From: Chelonoidis abingdonii
Lineage: Eukaryota > Chordata > Testudines > Testudinidae
Reading direction: 5' to 3'
NCBI RefSeq assembly: GCF_003597395.2
Contig: NC_133770.1
Span: 198,841,030-198,905,029 of the forward strand
DNA: 64,000 nucleotides
Shown here: positions 1 to 12,435 of the stretch, piece after piece
How the letters are laid out: the number at the start of each line of letters is the position of its first letter
Numbering within the stretch: the first letter of the stretch is position 1
Position numbers and translations under genes: made by a program
The notes under the pieces: generated by a model
Seen by the model: only the letters and a program-made list of their open reading frames with translations
Databases searched by the model: none
Told to the model about the DNA's origin: nothing

Positions 1-3000
1 AACTGAAACCTTCTCATTTCCAGCCCAATTTCTAAAACTAACCCAAAGATCAAATCAAATATGGATGCTGAAGTATTGACTCTGCACTGTGGGAGTACAC
101 AGGAAGTGAGAGAAGAGAGTCCAGGTTCTGCTGACAGTTACATTGGTGCAACCCCTTTGACTTCAATGAGGTTTCACACTCTTACTCCATGAGGCTACAT
201 TCACAATATTGCAGTATTTTGGGTTACTAGTTAGGCTGTTATTGTATATTAAGGTATATGTTTAAGTTCAATTCTGTCTTTCCACTTGACTTGAATGAGA
301 GAGTCAGGGATGTATCTGAGGACAATTTTGAAGTCTTATGGGCCATATTCTGCCCAGATTTACACTCTTGCAACACCATTGGCTTCAGTCAGGTTACATA
401 CATATAACTTACGGCAGAGTTAGTCCTCTTAGGGTTTTCCATTTCCTAACTCAGGACATGATTCTGCTTCCAATAACCCACATTATGCAGTATGCTGCAT
501 GTAGTTCTATTGCTTTTCATGGGACTATTAATGGAATAAAGAATGGCTGTAGTGATAATTGGCCTATCCAACTCGTGAGCCGATTTATAAAGTGTCACAA
601 TACCCTATAACAATAAATGTTGGTGGGAAAAGGTGAAAAAGGGACACAGACTGAATTAGTCTGAACAAAAAGGCTTACTGATATAATTCAAGGACTATGT
701 TAAGATCATGCCTGATGAACAAGACAAATATGGGACTGGAAGTCAATGAACCAAAATTGGTGTGTTAGAAAATAGGCCTAACTGATGGACAAAATAAAGG
801 GAAGATGACCTATTCCACCCATCACTCCCTTTTGTGATTCTCCAAAAAAGGAGACTTTGGAAGAAACTTTGGTGGAAGCTAATGCAACAATTGCTGACTG
901 AAACAAGGGGAAAGATTGAGCTTTGCCATCATGGCTGCCACTTCTGCGATCTCCTGGACCCCAAGATACACTGTAACAATGTTGGACTTTCCTCAGCCTA
1001 ATACTGAGGGATATTCTGACAAGAGTGAGTCAGAGAGAGTGGCCCAGATGACACCACTAGCTCTTGCTAAATCCCAAACAGCATCTGAGATGTGAGACTT
1101 TGTTGCTCCCCCACCTCCATGTGTCCTTTTCCTTCCTTACCTAATTTCTTCTTTCTCATCTCTCACCTTTTCCTTCTGTCTAAAAAGAGGTTGGCTTATC
1201 TAGCCAAGATTGTATATTTTGCAACTTTTCTGGAAGTCTGTAAAGAAAAAGAGGTAGCTAAAAGCAATGCTCTGCATAGCCTGATGCAGGTACAAGTTTC
1301 CCAGGCCCTGGAGTGGCTCTTAAGATGGAGTGCTGTGCCTCTGGCTTTCCAGTAGTAAGGTTGAAAATGGGTCAACACCAGAGACAAAAGCTGCATTTAC
1401 TGTTTCTTCCTTTCCCTTTGAGTTTGTTTTTGTTTTGTCTTCTAAAAACTGGGACTGAAATTTAACAGCAGCATGAAGAAGAACATCTCCATCCCAGCTC
1501 AAGTAACTTCATCTCTCCTTCCACACAGAAAATAGAGTTACCATCTTTAACACCATCTAAAACTATTAGAAGAGTTTCCTTCTAAAATCTCTCCATAACA
1601 GGAGGGAAAGGGAATAAGGGGGTGTTGTTAAAATGAAAACCTTAGTTAATACTTTACATTACATTGGTTTTAACTGTTTTTCCTCCTTTTTCTGTATCTT
1701 TATTAAAGGGTTAAAAGGATTTGTCATGTGTTTGCCATGGCACTAAGCAGGCTGAGGCCTTTGTATACCAAACCTTGATTCCTGTTTAAAAGTATTGGAC
1801 AGAGTCATGTTAACACCTTTGACTCTCTTTGGGCCCATTTATGCCGTCAAAATTGATACCTGACCTATCATGTAAGAGTGGCAAAATCTTGACCATAATC
1901 CACATTATTTAATGTTAATCAAACAGTTACAAATTAAATTAAATTCAAAACAATCCTAAACACTGAAGTGTATCTACTGCTAACCCTTAGCAAAATTCCC
2001 ATTTACTTAAATTGTAAGCTCTTTGGGGAAAACACAGTATTTCTGTCCTGTGTTTGTACATTACTTAGCACAGTGGGGTCCTGGTCCCTGACTGGGGCTC
2101 TGAGTACTTTAAAACCAATATTAAAATAATGTGTAAACTGACCAAACATGCTTCAGGGTAGCCATAAACAAGACAGAGTGGCATTAAGTAAAATATTGTT
2201 ACTGACAAGTTCCTAATGGCAATGAAGGTGTTGGGTGTTTTTAGGTAGTGTGCGGTCATTAAAGTTAGGAAAAAAACGTACAGGTTATACCACCTTCATG
2301 ATTAACAAGAAGTGTATTGTAGTGTGTGCTATTTTAACAATTTGAATGGCATAAATTAAGTGGAAGAGGTGTAGCATTTTTTCTCCGGAATATGAAGGAA
2401 AAAACTTTGCTCACTGTTTCATGGATGGTGGGAAGAGTACCTGAAAGATTTTGCTTCTCATGATCTTGTAAAAAGAAAGTCCTTCTTCTTCCGTAAGAGG
2501 AGTGGGGAATAAACAGTCCCAACTGAGCTGTTGGTTAAATGTAAATATCTTACAGAGCTGTGACTTATTTGATGCTCAGGGGGATTGTGTAAAATGTGAA
2601 CTCACTTCCCAACACCCCACTGCTATAAGTTGTAGCGGGGGGTCACTAGCTCAGCTTTTGGGGTTTCATCTTCACTGCAGAGATCACCCTGGTGATCAAC
2701 ACCTTGGTCTGAGCACCTGTGTATGGGCATCCCCATTGTAAAACCCTACCATGATTGCTGTGTCCTCACTATTTCTACATTCAGCTGTGTCTCAGGGAAT
2801 ATCCCATGGTTCTTTGTGTTAAGACTCTGAATCTTTTCCAGTCAACTATCAGTTGCAAGAGAACTGTCCTTCAGGAGAATTATGTAAAGGCACTGAAGGA
2901 CAGTTGGCTTTTGATTTAGCCTGCATCCTCACCACAAAGTGGGGGGTTCCAGTCTGAGTGTAAAGCAGAGCACGGATTCTAACCCACACCCCCAGCTGGG

Positions 3001-4100
3001 CCAGTATTAAAGCACCTCCAGACTTGAGTCAGAGGTTTTTCTGTGTGGATGATTAGGAGGGAGGTTTGGGCTAGAACACAGGTAAGAGTCTGGGTTAACT
3101 GTGCAGTGACGAAATATCCTAGGAGAAGAGATATGGCAGGGAGAGGATGGGGAAGAGCTGCTCCATTGCTGTTCCTGAAGAGGGCATGCCTCTGAGAATT
3201 CACTACCCATTCTATGGTAACTGAGTTCAGCTGGGTTGGAAGCTCTGGCCTCACTTGTTCAATGACAGGTCAGGATTTGACCTTATACAAATATTTTGAC
3301 ACTGCTGTATAATAGTTTGTTTTTTAGAATAGCCATGTAAGCTTACAGAAATTTCATTCACATTATACACAGAAATCAAATATACTGCATATAAATATGT
3401 GTGTGTATCACACACTCTTTTTGGGGTTGTAGCAGAGGTTTGGGCTATTCCTGAATCATAGTTGCCTGAATTATGTATAAAACATTTCTTGCTGAAAGGA
3501 CCATTAGCTTTTCTTTACTTTATCTATAGGTAAAAGAAGCAAATTAGACTTTGAACAAATAAAAAATACTGCTTTCATTTGTTTTGTATCATATAAATTG
3601 GGCATATGGAATGACTCTCAATTAGAGCTGTGCAAAAAATTTTGGATGACTGGTTTATTTGCTGAAAAGTATAGTCTGATGTTGAGCAAAATCATTTAAG
3701 AATTTGACACAAATTTATTGAATAGTGTTTTGGGGAAAACATCACAGTAGATTCACAAGGGGACTTAGGATCCATTACAAAACAGAAGGAGATTGTGCCT
3801 GATTTGAAGCAGAGATTCAAACTTGGGTGTCCAACTTTGCAGAGAAGTGCCCCCAAACACTAGGCCTTCAGGGGAGAGGCCATTTTGTTCCTTTTATATA
3901 TTGGGGTTTTAGTCATTGTCCCTAATGAGTGCTGTAAGAAGAAACAGTTTTTTTTTCTTCTTTCTGCGAGGTCATCCATTTACTTCATAATCTGAGCGTT
4001 GAATGTGTTTTTAGATCCTCTGGTGTTAGTGCACCATCTTGTGTCCAACTTTTTCAACAGCTGAGAGGACGTGAATCAAGCAGAAAGCAAAGATTCTCTG
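1..4100. other. Non-coding DNA, probable NETO1 intron
   Basis: I see no exon with splice sites and recognisable protein homology here. The open frames are short and have no family resemblance. Because NETO1 exons on the plus strand start at 12322 and the CUB exons must lie upstream, this stretch is inferred to be intron. The only repeat I can name is a MIR/L2-type tail near 2005-2125. Confidence 0.6.
2005..2125 (+). repeat. MIR/L2-type SINE tail fragment
   Basis: The order TTGTAAGCTCTTTGGGG, then TGTTTGTAC, then CTTAGCACAGTGGGGTCCTGG, then a run rich in AATA is the 3' half of amniote MIR/L2-type repeats. Three other copies of the same layout occur in this window (about 20805, 25455 and 51385), which supports a dispersed repeat. 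Confidence 0.7.
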
Positions 4101-5190
4101 GGTACGTCTACACTGCACGATTATTTCGAATTAGCTTAAACCGATATTACAAAACAGATCTAATAAAATCGGTTTAGCGCGTCCACAGTGGGATCCCGAA
4201 ATCGATCGTTTGCGTCCATGGTCCAAAGCTACCATCGATTTCAGGAGCGGTGCACTGTGGGTAGCTGTTCCTCAGCTATCCCATAGTTCCCACTTCCGTG
4301 TTGAGAGCACAGTGCCTGATGGGGCAGAAAACACTGCCCCGGGTGGTGCTGGGTACAGCCTCACCCCTCCCTTTGTGAAGGCAGCAGACAACCCTTTGGC
4401 GCCTTTTTCGCGGAGTGCATTGAGCAAACGCCATAGCACAGCAATTTTCCCCTTTTTTTTTTCACGTGGTGGTGGGGGGAAATAAACTGAGGAGCTGTTC
4501 CCTGAACCACGCCAGACACTGTGTTTGAACCTACAGACATTGGGAGCTCAGCCAAGAATGCAAATAATTTTCAGAGACTGCTGTGGACTGTGGGATAGCT
4601 GGAGTCCTCAGTACCCCCTCCCTCCCTTCATGAGCGTCCATTTGAGTCTCTGGCTTCCCGTTACGCTTGTCACACAGCGCTGTGTATCCTGGAGTTTTTT
4701 ATTCAAACGCTTTGGCATTTCGTGTTCTGTAACGGAGCTGGATACAACAGATTTGTCTCCCCATACAGCGATAAGACCTAGTATCTCCCGTACGGTCTAT
4801 GCTGGAGCTCTTTTTCGATTTCAAACTGCATTGCCAGCCGTGCTGATCAGAGCTCCACGCTGGGCAAGCAGGAAATGTAATTCAAAAGTTCGCGGGGCTT
4901 TTCCTGTTTACCTGCCCGCTGCATCCGAGTTCAGATTGCTGTCCAGAGCGGTCAGTGCTGCACTCTGGGATGCCGCCCGGAGGCCAATAACGTCGATTTC
5001 CGTCCACATGAACCCTAATCCGAGTTATCACTATCGAATTTAGCGCTACTCCTCTCGTTTGGGAGGAGTTCCGAAATCGATTTAAGGAGCCGTTTAACTC
5101 GATATTAATGACGACGTCGTGTGAACGGATACAGCGTTAAATCGGTATATCGGCCATTAAACCGATTTAAAGTCGCAGTGTAGACCTGGC
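4101..5190. mobile_element. CpG-rich non-autonomous DNA transposon with inverted ends
   Basis: The left end reads GGTACGTCTACACTGC and the right end, on the other strand, GCCAGGTCTACACTGC, so the termini are inverted repeats. Subterminal motifs (AAATCGGTTTA-type) also recur in inverted orientation. The direct repeat CTCTG flanks both ends (4096-4100 and 5191-5195). The interior is far richer in CpG (CGATCG, GCGCG, ACGTCG) than the surrounding AT-rich DNA. Open frames at 4210-4485 and 4525-5043 show no transposase motifs. The superfamily is uncertain (hAT or PIF/Harbinger). Similar GTCTACACT ends occur at 23581. Confidence 0.7.
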
Positions 5191-6309
5191 CTCTGTGTTT
5201 GTAACATGGCATGCACTGCAGTGAAATAATGCTTAAATGTCTGGGCAGCAATTCAAATGGCCGTTGGGAAAAGTGTTAGATGGTTTTAAAACTACCTTTA
5301 ACTGGTGCATTAGTTTGATATGGACTATTTCAATTTTAACTCAAAACATAAGAAAATTCTAGTTTTAAAGTTATAAAATAAAAATAGAGCAAGTTAGCTG
5401 ATGGGTTGTGTTATAATTTGGTCATTGTGCTGAATGAGTGTACATTATGAACTTCTAGTCCAATCTCCCTCTGGGATCTTTATCTAAGCCTGCTTTGGGA
5501 TGCAGGGGAAAAATGAGTGTGGGTATGTCAGTCTACTATTCAAGTTTCATTTGGGAACTCATGAAATCACACCTAACTTGGAAGTCTGCTGTGAGAGGCT
5601 CCAGTCTGGAATAGCAAACTTTTTGCAGAAGCATGTGGAGAAGCGTGTGCTATGTTTTCTCACATTGCACTTAGCTGTAGCTAGTAATATAAAAGCTACT
5701 TTTTGTGAGCAATAGAACTCTACCCCCAATTTAAAATATTCCCTAACATTAGTGACACACAACTTGAACTCTGATCTTTTTCAGCATCACTTTCTGAAAC
5801 TTTCAGGCGTCTCACTAAACCCTATGATCCACCATCCCACTCTACCTGATGCTATCTTCATTCTGTCTTCTGTGCTATCTTCTTCAGGGGACTCTAATGA
5901 CCAGCTAAATCTCTTCACTATGTTTAGGGGATGCCTAGTCATCCCTAGTCCTCTCTGTTACTTTCTGGAGTGACTGAGATGCCCACATTCTGGAGTAGTA
6001 AGGCTCAGAAACTCCTCTGCTGCGTCTCACTGCTCGGTTTCTTCAAAATGCAGAAGTCACTCTGGAGCAAATTTCCTTGTGTACTGGGGGACTGATAAGC
6101 CCTCAATGTTGCTGTTAGATCTTATCCTTTGGTCCCAGAAGAACCACTAATTAAAAAATCCCAAAGGTTAATTGACTGTTTTATGCCTTTCCCAAGGTTC
6201 AGGGTATCATATTGTGGAACAGACTATTTTAAACATCTAAATCATGGTGTATATTCTTATTTTTTAGATTTATGAATTTACTACATTTGGATTTCTGATT
6301 GCTATTACT
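5191..6309. other. Unassigned intronic sequence
   Basis: No recognisable exon, RNA gene or named repeat. Small open frames at 5500-5973 lack homology and codon structure. Confidence 0.5.
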
Positions 6310-7600
6310 GTGTTCATCTTCACCCAGACTGGCTCTGAGGCTATCCTCCTTCTATATACATTTAACGTCATGACCTATCCTCCACCTGCTTCCTCCTTTC
6401 TCCATAGTTCCATCACTCAACTGTTCTTTCTTTTATTCTCAACCTCTTACTCCTTTCTCTTTTCCTTTGTTTGTTCTTGTTTCCTCTGCCTTTAAAAAAC
6501 TCCTGCTCAGCTCCTCCTCCATTTCACTTTTAAGCTTCTTAACATATCAGTTCTTAATACACTAAAGTCCCATTCTCACCTTGAAAATCTCTAACCTGTT
6601 CCTCACCCTTGCTGCTTTTCTGAAACTGCCCTCAGTAGGGGCATCACTAACGATGTCCTTCCTGTCTAGTTTAAAAGGCCTCTTCTACATACTCCGCCTA
6701 GAACTGTCTGTTACCTTCAACACCATAGACTAACCCCTGTCCTGAAACTCTGTCCTCCTACTGCTTTACTGGTTCCTAATTTCTTCCATCCTCACTTCAG
6801 TTGACGCCCCTCAGGATTCTGTCCATGGTCTATTCCTTTTCCACTCTTTCCCTTGGTGATCTCATCTACTTCCATATGTCCAATGAAGTACCCTAAATGT
6901 CCCTTTAAGTGTCCCACTATCTCAACCTTAAATATATTAAAAAGTGAAATTTCTTTCCTCTAAAACTGTCTTCTACCATCTTTCTCAAAATTGAGAATTC
7001 CTCCACCCTCCCTGTCACAAGTTCCCAATGTTGATGTCCTCTGATCCCTCACTATCCTTCCCTGCACATGTCCAGGCTCTGCTTCTTTTTCTGAAATCTG
7101 TTGCCACTTCTCTAAACTACACTTTCTTCCTTACCTTCCTCTTTCTCAATGCTTAGAACACTGAGGCTTGTCTTGTCTCTCCCTTGACAATTGTAACATA
7201 TTAATTTCTAGCCTCCATATTTCTCACCTCTTTTCACTCCAGTTTATTTAAAATTCTGCTTCTAGAAATTATCTTCTGCTGCTTCTTTCACCATATTGTC
7301 TTCCATCCTTGAATTTCTTCAATGATTTCCTGTTTAATTCTATATAAAATTCTTGCCATCTCCTTTCCAGCCCTGCCTACATCTCAGCTGTCACTTCTGC
7401 CTAGCTTTTTCTCTGGGGTACCCTATGCTCTCATCTCTCTCCTTAATGCTGCTTTTATCTCCTCCTTGCATTCTTTATCCCGCCCTACTCCATTCTCACA
7501 CTTGGATCTGCTTCTATTTCTGTGCATTGTAACATCCTATTTTTCCTTTAAACCGCTCCTTTAATTCCCCTTATTGGGGTTGATTTTCCATCATTAGTCT
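6310..7600 (+). mobile_element. Degenerate L2-type LINE, ORF2 C-terminal part
   Basis: This is a long pyrimidine-rich stretch. Its layout matches the decayed 3' half of L2 reverse transcriptase: a block around 6790-6880 (CTCAGGATTCTGTCCATGG, then TGGTGATCTCATC) corresponds to the GVPQGSVLGP and LGDLI region, and later blocks resemble the L2 C-terminus near 7200-7560. The frame is broken repeatedly, so it cannot be functional. The assignment rests on remembered family layout and the boundaries are approximate. Confidence 0.55.
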
Positions 7601-8649
7601 CCTCTCTGGTGCTTAGGACCACAACAGCTAGGATTTACTAATGCCAGAACAAGACATAGGTGTCTAAGTGTTTCTACACCCTCAGGGGCAGAATGCTGCT
7701 TCAGAGCTTTCTCTCCATGGAGCATGGACTAGCTTTGCTGTTCTTTTCTTTTCAAGTTCTTTTCAGGTTTTGATTATTCTAATTTGTTGTTTCAAACTTC
7801 TTACTGTTTCTCCTTTCTCTTCCTGTTTTCTTCTCTCCCAATCTATTCTTTTTTGGTCCCCTTCCCCTGTGTTCTACTTCCTCCTTGCCATATATTCACA
7901 TACCTCAGCATGACTAGCTGCTCAGCATGACTGGCTGTGTGAATTTTTTTTCCTTGGAGCATAAGCTCGTAGAATCAGGGGCTGTCTTTGTGTATATATA
8001 TATATATAGTGTATAGCTCCCAGTGCAATAAGGCTTCTTATTTTGATTGAGATCTCTGACTATTGCTATAATGTACAAATGCAGATGGAGGCAACTTTTC
8101 GACATAACATGGTGTCTCCACCACGCCTCACCACCAAGTGGCTCCACACAACAGTAGCAGCAGAGAGAGAGAGAGACTGCGGCAGTAGCACATATCTTCT
8201 GATAGATGTGCATCTCTATCAGCAGGTATGGGCTACTGCAACACAATCTCTCACTCTTACCACTCTCAAGCCTGATGATTAGCTCTTGTGATGTTTCTGT
8301 CTAATTTAGAATATTAACCTCCTTGTAAGAAACTTAAAACTCAGTCTGGGGCCATGACAAGGTTGAGGAAGTTTTTCCGAGCCTTTTGAATGAACTAGGC
8401 TGAGATTTTAGCAAAGCTGCTCTGGTCTGTTGGTTTTCTGTGGAAGCCAGGTGAAATCGAGCCATTTCAGCTTAGCTGAACTTTGGTTTTGAAATGTGGT
8501 GTTTAAATTCCAAACTCAAATGGTCATGGGGGTGGAACCTTCAAAGATTCAAACAGAAGACTAGATCCCTCAACCTCTGGAGTCCATGTAAGACAAATAA
8601 GGCAAGTTTTTACCCAGCTGTACTTTGACAAGTATTGTACATTTTACTC
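7601..8649. other. Unassigned intron with short tandem repeats
   Basis: There is a (TA)n run at about 7993-8008 and a short (GA)n run at 8163-8176. Nothing else is recognisable. Confidence 0.5.
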
Positions 8650-10800
8650 TACCAATTTATAGAGCTCAAACTAGCTATGGAAATTAAGGGAAACAAGAAG
8701 ACTTTTTATCAATACATTAGAAGCAAGAGGAAGACCAAGGACAGGGTAGGCCACTGCCAGAGGAGGAGAAACAGTACAAGGAACTGGAAATGGCAGAGAT
8801 CTTAATGGTGCTTGTTCGGTCTTCACGAGAAGATTGAAGAATGTCTATGATGTGAATGCTTATGGAAGGGGTTAGGTTAGAAGCATAAAATAAAAAAAGA
8901 GCAAGTAAAATCATTAGACGTAGGTGCCTGCAAGCACCAGAGTGCAATGGAATGATCCTAGAATATCTCAGAGTATAATAGGGAGGAATCTGAGCTCCTA
9001 GCATTATCTTGGAAAGTATGGGGACGGGAGAAGATCCAGAGACTGAAGGGCAAATTGTCCCATCTAATAAAGGGAATAACAACAGAACTAACCAGTTAGT
9101 TTACTCTTACCAGGAAGAAATGGAGAGTTTAATATAAATTCTGCAAATGGAGGTGTAGTGTGAGGAATAGACCAGCGGATGTGTAAAGAACAATGTCAAA
9201 CATACTATCTTGATAGGATAACAGCTCTGGTAGATAAGGAGGATGTGTACCTAGACTTTAGTAAGCATTTGATACGGTCTCGCATGATATCCTTATTGAT
9301 AAACTAGGCCATAATAAATTGATGGAGCACTTAAAGGTGGGTCACGCGAAACATTCCGGATGATTATACTAGTTCAATCTAACTGGTAACCGCACGTTGG
9401 AAAGTTACAGGGTTCGCTGGGTGTTGGGACCGGCTGTATTCATATACCTTCATCAACGACTTAGATGTTTGGCATAGATAACCGTTATTAAATTGTCAGA
9501 TGGCCAACAGTTGCAACGGAGACAGGGTCAAAAAATTTACAAATACAGCGAAAATGGAGAAAGTCTGAGGTAAACCGGATATCAATAAAGACAAATGCAA
9601 GTGCTCCACTAGGAAGGAACATCTCTTCACATACGAATGGGAAAGAGTCTAGAAGGATATGGCAGAAGGAAGATCTAGGTCATAGCGGAACAAGCTAATA
9701 TCGTCAAGTGATACTGTTGCAAAAAAGCAAACGTGATTTCTGGGATGCATTACATAGTTGTGTAATAAGACAGGCAAGCATCTTGCTCCTCTAGCCACGT
9801 TAGCCTCAACTGGGAGTATTGGTGTCCCAGTTCTGGCACCGCTTCAACGAAAATGTTGTTTAGGAACGCCCCCCCGCAACTTTAGCCTGAGCAAAAGTTA
9901 TAAAGCAACCACTAAGCTTGCAGCCTAGGCTATTAGCACGCTAAAAAGCACGCTAACGTTTTTGCTGTATAGGGCAATACATGTTGATCAGGCTACTAGA
10001 GAGGAACTTGGAGACGAATAAAGGGACAGGGATCTGTTATATACAACAGCTAGCTCTGCGGATACAGAAAGAGTGCTAGAACAGTCAACGCAGCTTGACT
10101 GGCAAAGACAAAATGAAGAAAGATAGAGAAATGGGGTTCGGCTCGATAGAGCATTATTGGTCACTTGCTGTTATCAACATTATATCCATAAATAGCAAAT
10201 AACAAGTTAACCAGCGGTACTTTTGGGTAACTGTATAGCATGGAAATTGTAAAAAAGCAAAGCACGCTCTTGCTGGGTCTAATCTGTGTCTCCTCATATT
10301 AGCTGTATAAATAATAGTGCCTCAGCTTCCTGATAAATCAACCATGGTCGATTTTCCACAACAAGGGAGAAATGAGAGGGTCAAGAAAGAGCAACAAGAA
10401 TGATTAAAGGTCGTGAACATACCATTAAAAAGCAAAAACGTTATTAGTTTGAAAGGAGAAGACTGAGAGGGGAACATGATAGCATTTCAGGTTCTAAAAG
10501 GGTGCAATCAGGGGAGGAGAAGAAACTATGTTCCCTTAGCTCTAATTGATAGAACAAGAAGCAATGCTTAAACTGCAGCAGGGAGATATTTAGGTTGACA
10601 TTAGGAAAAAGTCCTAACGTCAGGCGTAGTAAAACACTGAATAAATGCCTAGATTTTGAACTCCACTCTGGAATATTAAAGATAATTAGATAAATGTCTA
10701 TCAGGGATGGTCTAGACAGTATTTGGTCCTGCCATGAGGGCAGGGGACTGGACTTGATGACCTCTCAAGGTCCCTACCAATCCTAGAGTCTATGAATCCA
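8650..10800 (+). mobile_element. CR1 LINE, 5'-truncated and noisy
   Basis: Frames near 8690-8760 read [16 protein letters not shown], the CR1 linker before the reverse transcriptase. Around 9263 the sequence encodes FDTVSHDIL, reverse transcriptase motif A. The region 10440-10800 is a typical turtle CR1 3' end (GAAGACTGAGAGGGGAACAT, AGGACAAGAAGCAATG-like, GGACTGGACTTGATGACCTC, then TCTATGAATCCATAG). Between about 9300 and 10440 CR1 words are still visible but scrambled by many indels and substitutions. Inserted in NETO1 intron, in sense orientation. Confidence 0.85.
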
Positions 10801-12321
10801 TAGAGTTAGCTTTTTTTTAAGAGTAACACACTGATAAAAACAAGGGGTGGGGGGAGTCTGAGGGTAAACATGAAAAGACCTTTTAAAAACATTAAGGTAC
10901 TATCACAGAAATACATGTTAATGATCAGACAGATACATATTTATGCTTTTTTAAAAGGCATATTATTTAGCTGATGGAGCATACCTGCTCTGTTGGAGTC
11001 ATTATAATCTGCTTGGCTAATTAAGTGGCTTTTGGTGTATGTGCTAAAATTGAAAATACAGATTATAGCTGTTAAGTTCTATTGGGTGACTATTTTTTGG
11101 GAAATGTACAAGTTTTGATGACATTTATTATTTGCTTAACAGACTGTAGCAGCTCTGAAGAAGCTGTTACAGTCAATTATAGAAATCTGCAGTTAGGCAT
11201 TTTTTAAAAAGTGGATTTCTTTTTATGGGACATAGGAAATTATGAAGTTCCACAGTATAAATCCTTTGTACTGTTCTTAGTTTGTTAATCTGCAGCTGCT
11301 CTAAAGTACATCTGTCTCAATGCCAAGCATGTGTGCGACCATAAAAGTCCTACTTAAAAAAACCATGGGACACATGCTTTCATGAGAATAACAGTTGGCT
11401 TCTAAAGTCATTATTGTGACCACCACAATCCTTTCAGATTAATCAACGTGATTAGAACATTTAACAACTTTCAGGTTTTTTTAAGCCAATTTTTAAGCAA
11501 ATGCTTTCAGTGTTATATGAACACAAACGTTTGCTTAAACCAATGTGTTTATATTGAATTTCTTCTTTTAATAAAAGGAATGTTACTGAAATGACACTTT
11601 GTATATGTAGCATTAAATATTTTAATTTTACCCTTTTAAAGCATTTTGAAGGAGAATTCTTACCAGCCTAATACACGAGGACTTTCAGCAGTTGAACAGC
11701 ATAGTTCATTTATAAACATGACCAATTCCTGTTGATGGCACTGATTTTGCATGTGCAGACTGATAATACATGGCCTTCAGAACAACTTTCATCCTGAGGC
11801 TTTAGTAATATTATTGACTTGATTCCACCAGCCTATGCACCTTAGGGGAACTATGCACTACCCCTGGCTCATAGAGCTTTATAATCTTTGTACATGTGTT
11901 AACAGAAGGATGAATTTGCATTGTAGTTCTCCTTTCTTATCATTCAGAGAATTTTATCTCCTATGGAATGACTATGTAATATGAGTCTAAGTACATAGGT
12001 TGATCAATCTCTTAATTCACTGACACTAGTATTTTATCTAGAACTGAGTTTCTACACATTCTAAACAGAATAATTTATTAGAATAAAAAAATTGGACAGT
12101 AGTCCCAGCCATCTTAAACATGAGAGAAATCTGTGCCCCAGATTGCTATGAACGACTGAGAGTTGAGTGGTGCAACTAGTATAAGAAAGAATTACTGCTT
12201 CTGAGGAACCTCTGTCATATAGTTAATTGCTGTTTAAGATTACATCATTCCTAGGTGTTCTTAGTATTGAAAGGTGAGTGATTTACTGCTTAATATTGGT
12301 TTTCCTTCTTTTTGTCTTTAG
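10801..12321. other. AT-rich intron upstream of the LDLa exon
   Basis: No repeats recognised and no open frames of note. The stretch ends in the pyrimidine-rich tract and AG acceptor of the exon at 12322. It may contain conserved non-coding sequence, but that cannot be judged from one genome. Confidence 0.5.
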
Positions 12322-12435
12322 CCCCCTGTGAAGCCAACTCATTTTTTTGCCATAGTAATATGTGTATTAATAATACATTGGTCTGCAATGGACTCCAGAA
12401 CTGTGTGTATCCTTGGGATGAGAACCACTGTAAAG
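12322..12435 (+). CDS. NETO1: NETO1 exon: LDL-receptor class A domain (partial gene)
   Basis: NETO1 is a single-pass membrane auxiliary subunit of neuronal kainate receptors and is linked to NMDA-receptor complexes at synapses; this role is known for the family. The exon is preceded by a pyrimidine tract and AG (12320-12321) and followed by GT (12436-12437). After two bases completing an upstream codon it reads [14 protein letters not shown], then [20 protein letters not shown], then HCK. The six cysteines have LDLa spacing, and this is the juxtamembrane LDLa module of NETO proteins. One base is left over, so the junction is phase 1 and joins the exon at 14834 to give a GAA codon. The last acidic residues of the classical LDLa calcium site are only partly kept (WDEN). 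The CUB exons were not found upstream, so the gene is cut by the window edge. Confidence 0.95.

Noticed and set aside
4525..5043. 172-codon open frame on the plus strand
   Set aside because: It lies wholly inside a DNA transposon with inverted ends, has no domain resemblance, and no splice or start context; CpG-rich composition lengthens chance frames.
1..12321. CUB-domain exons of NETO1
   Set aside because: I looked for splice-bounded frames with CUB-like residues and found none I could support; a short exon could still have been missed.
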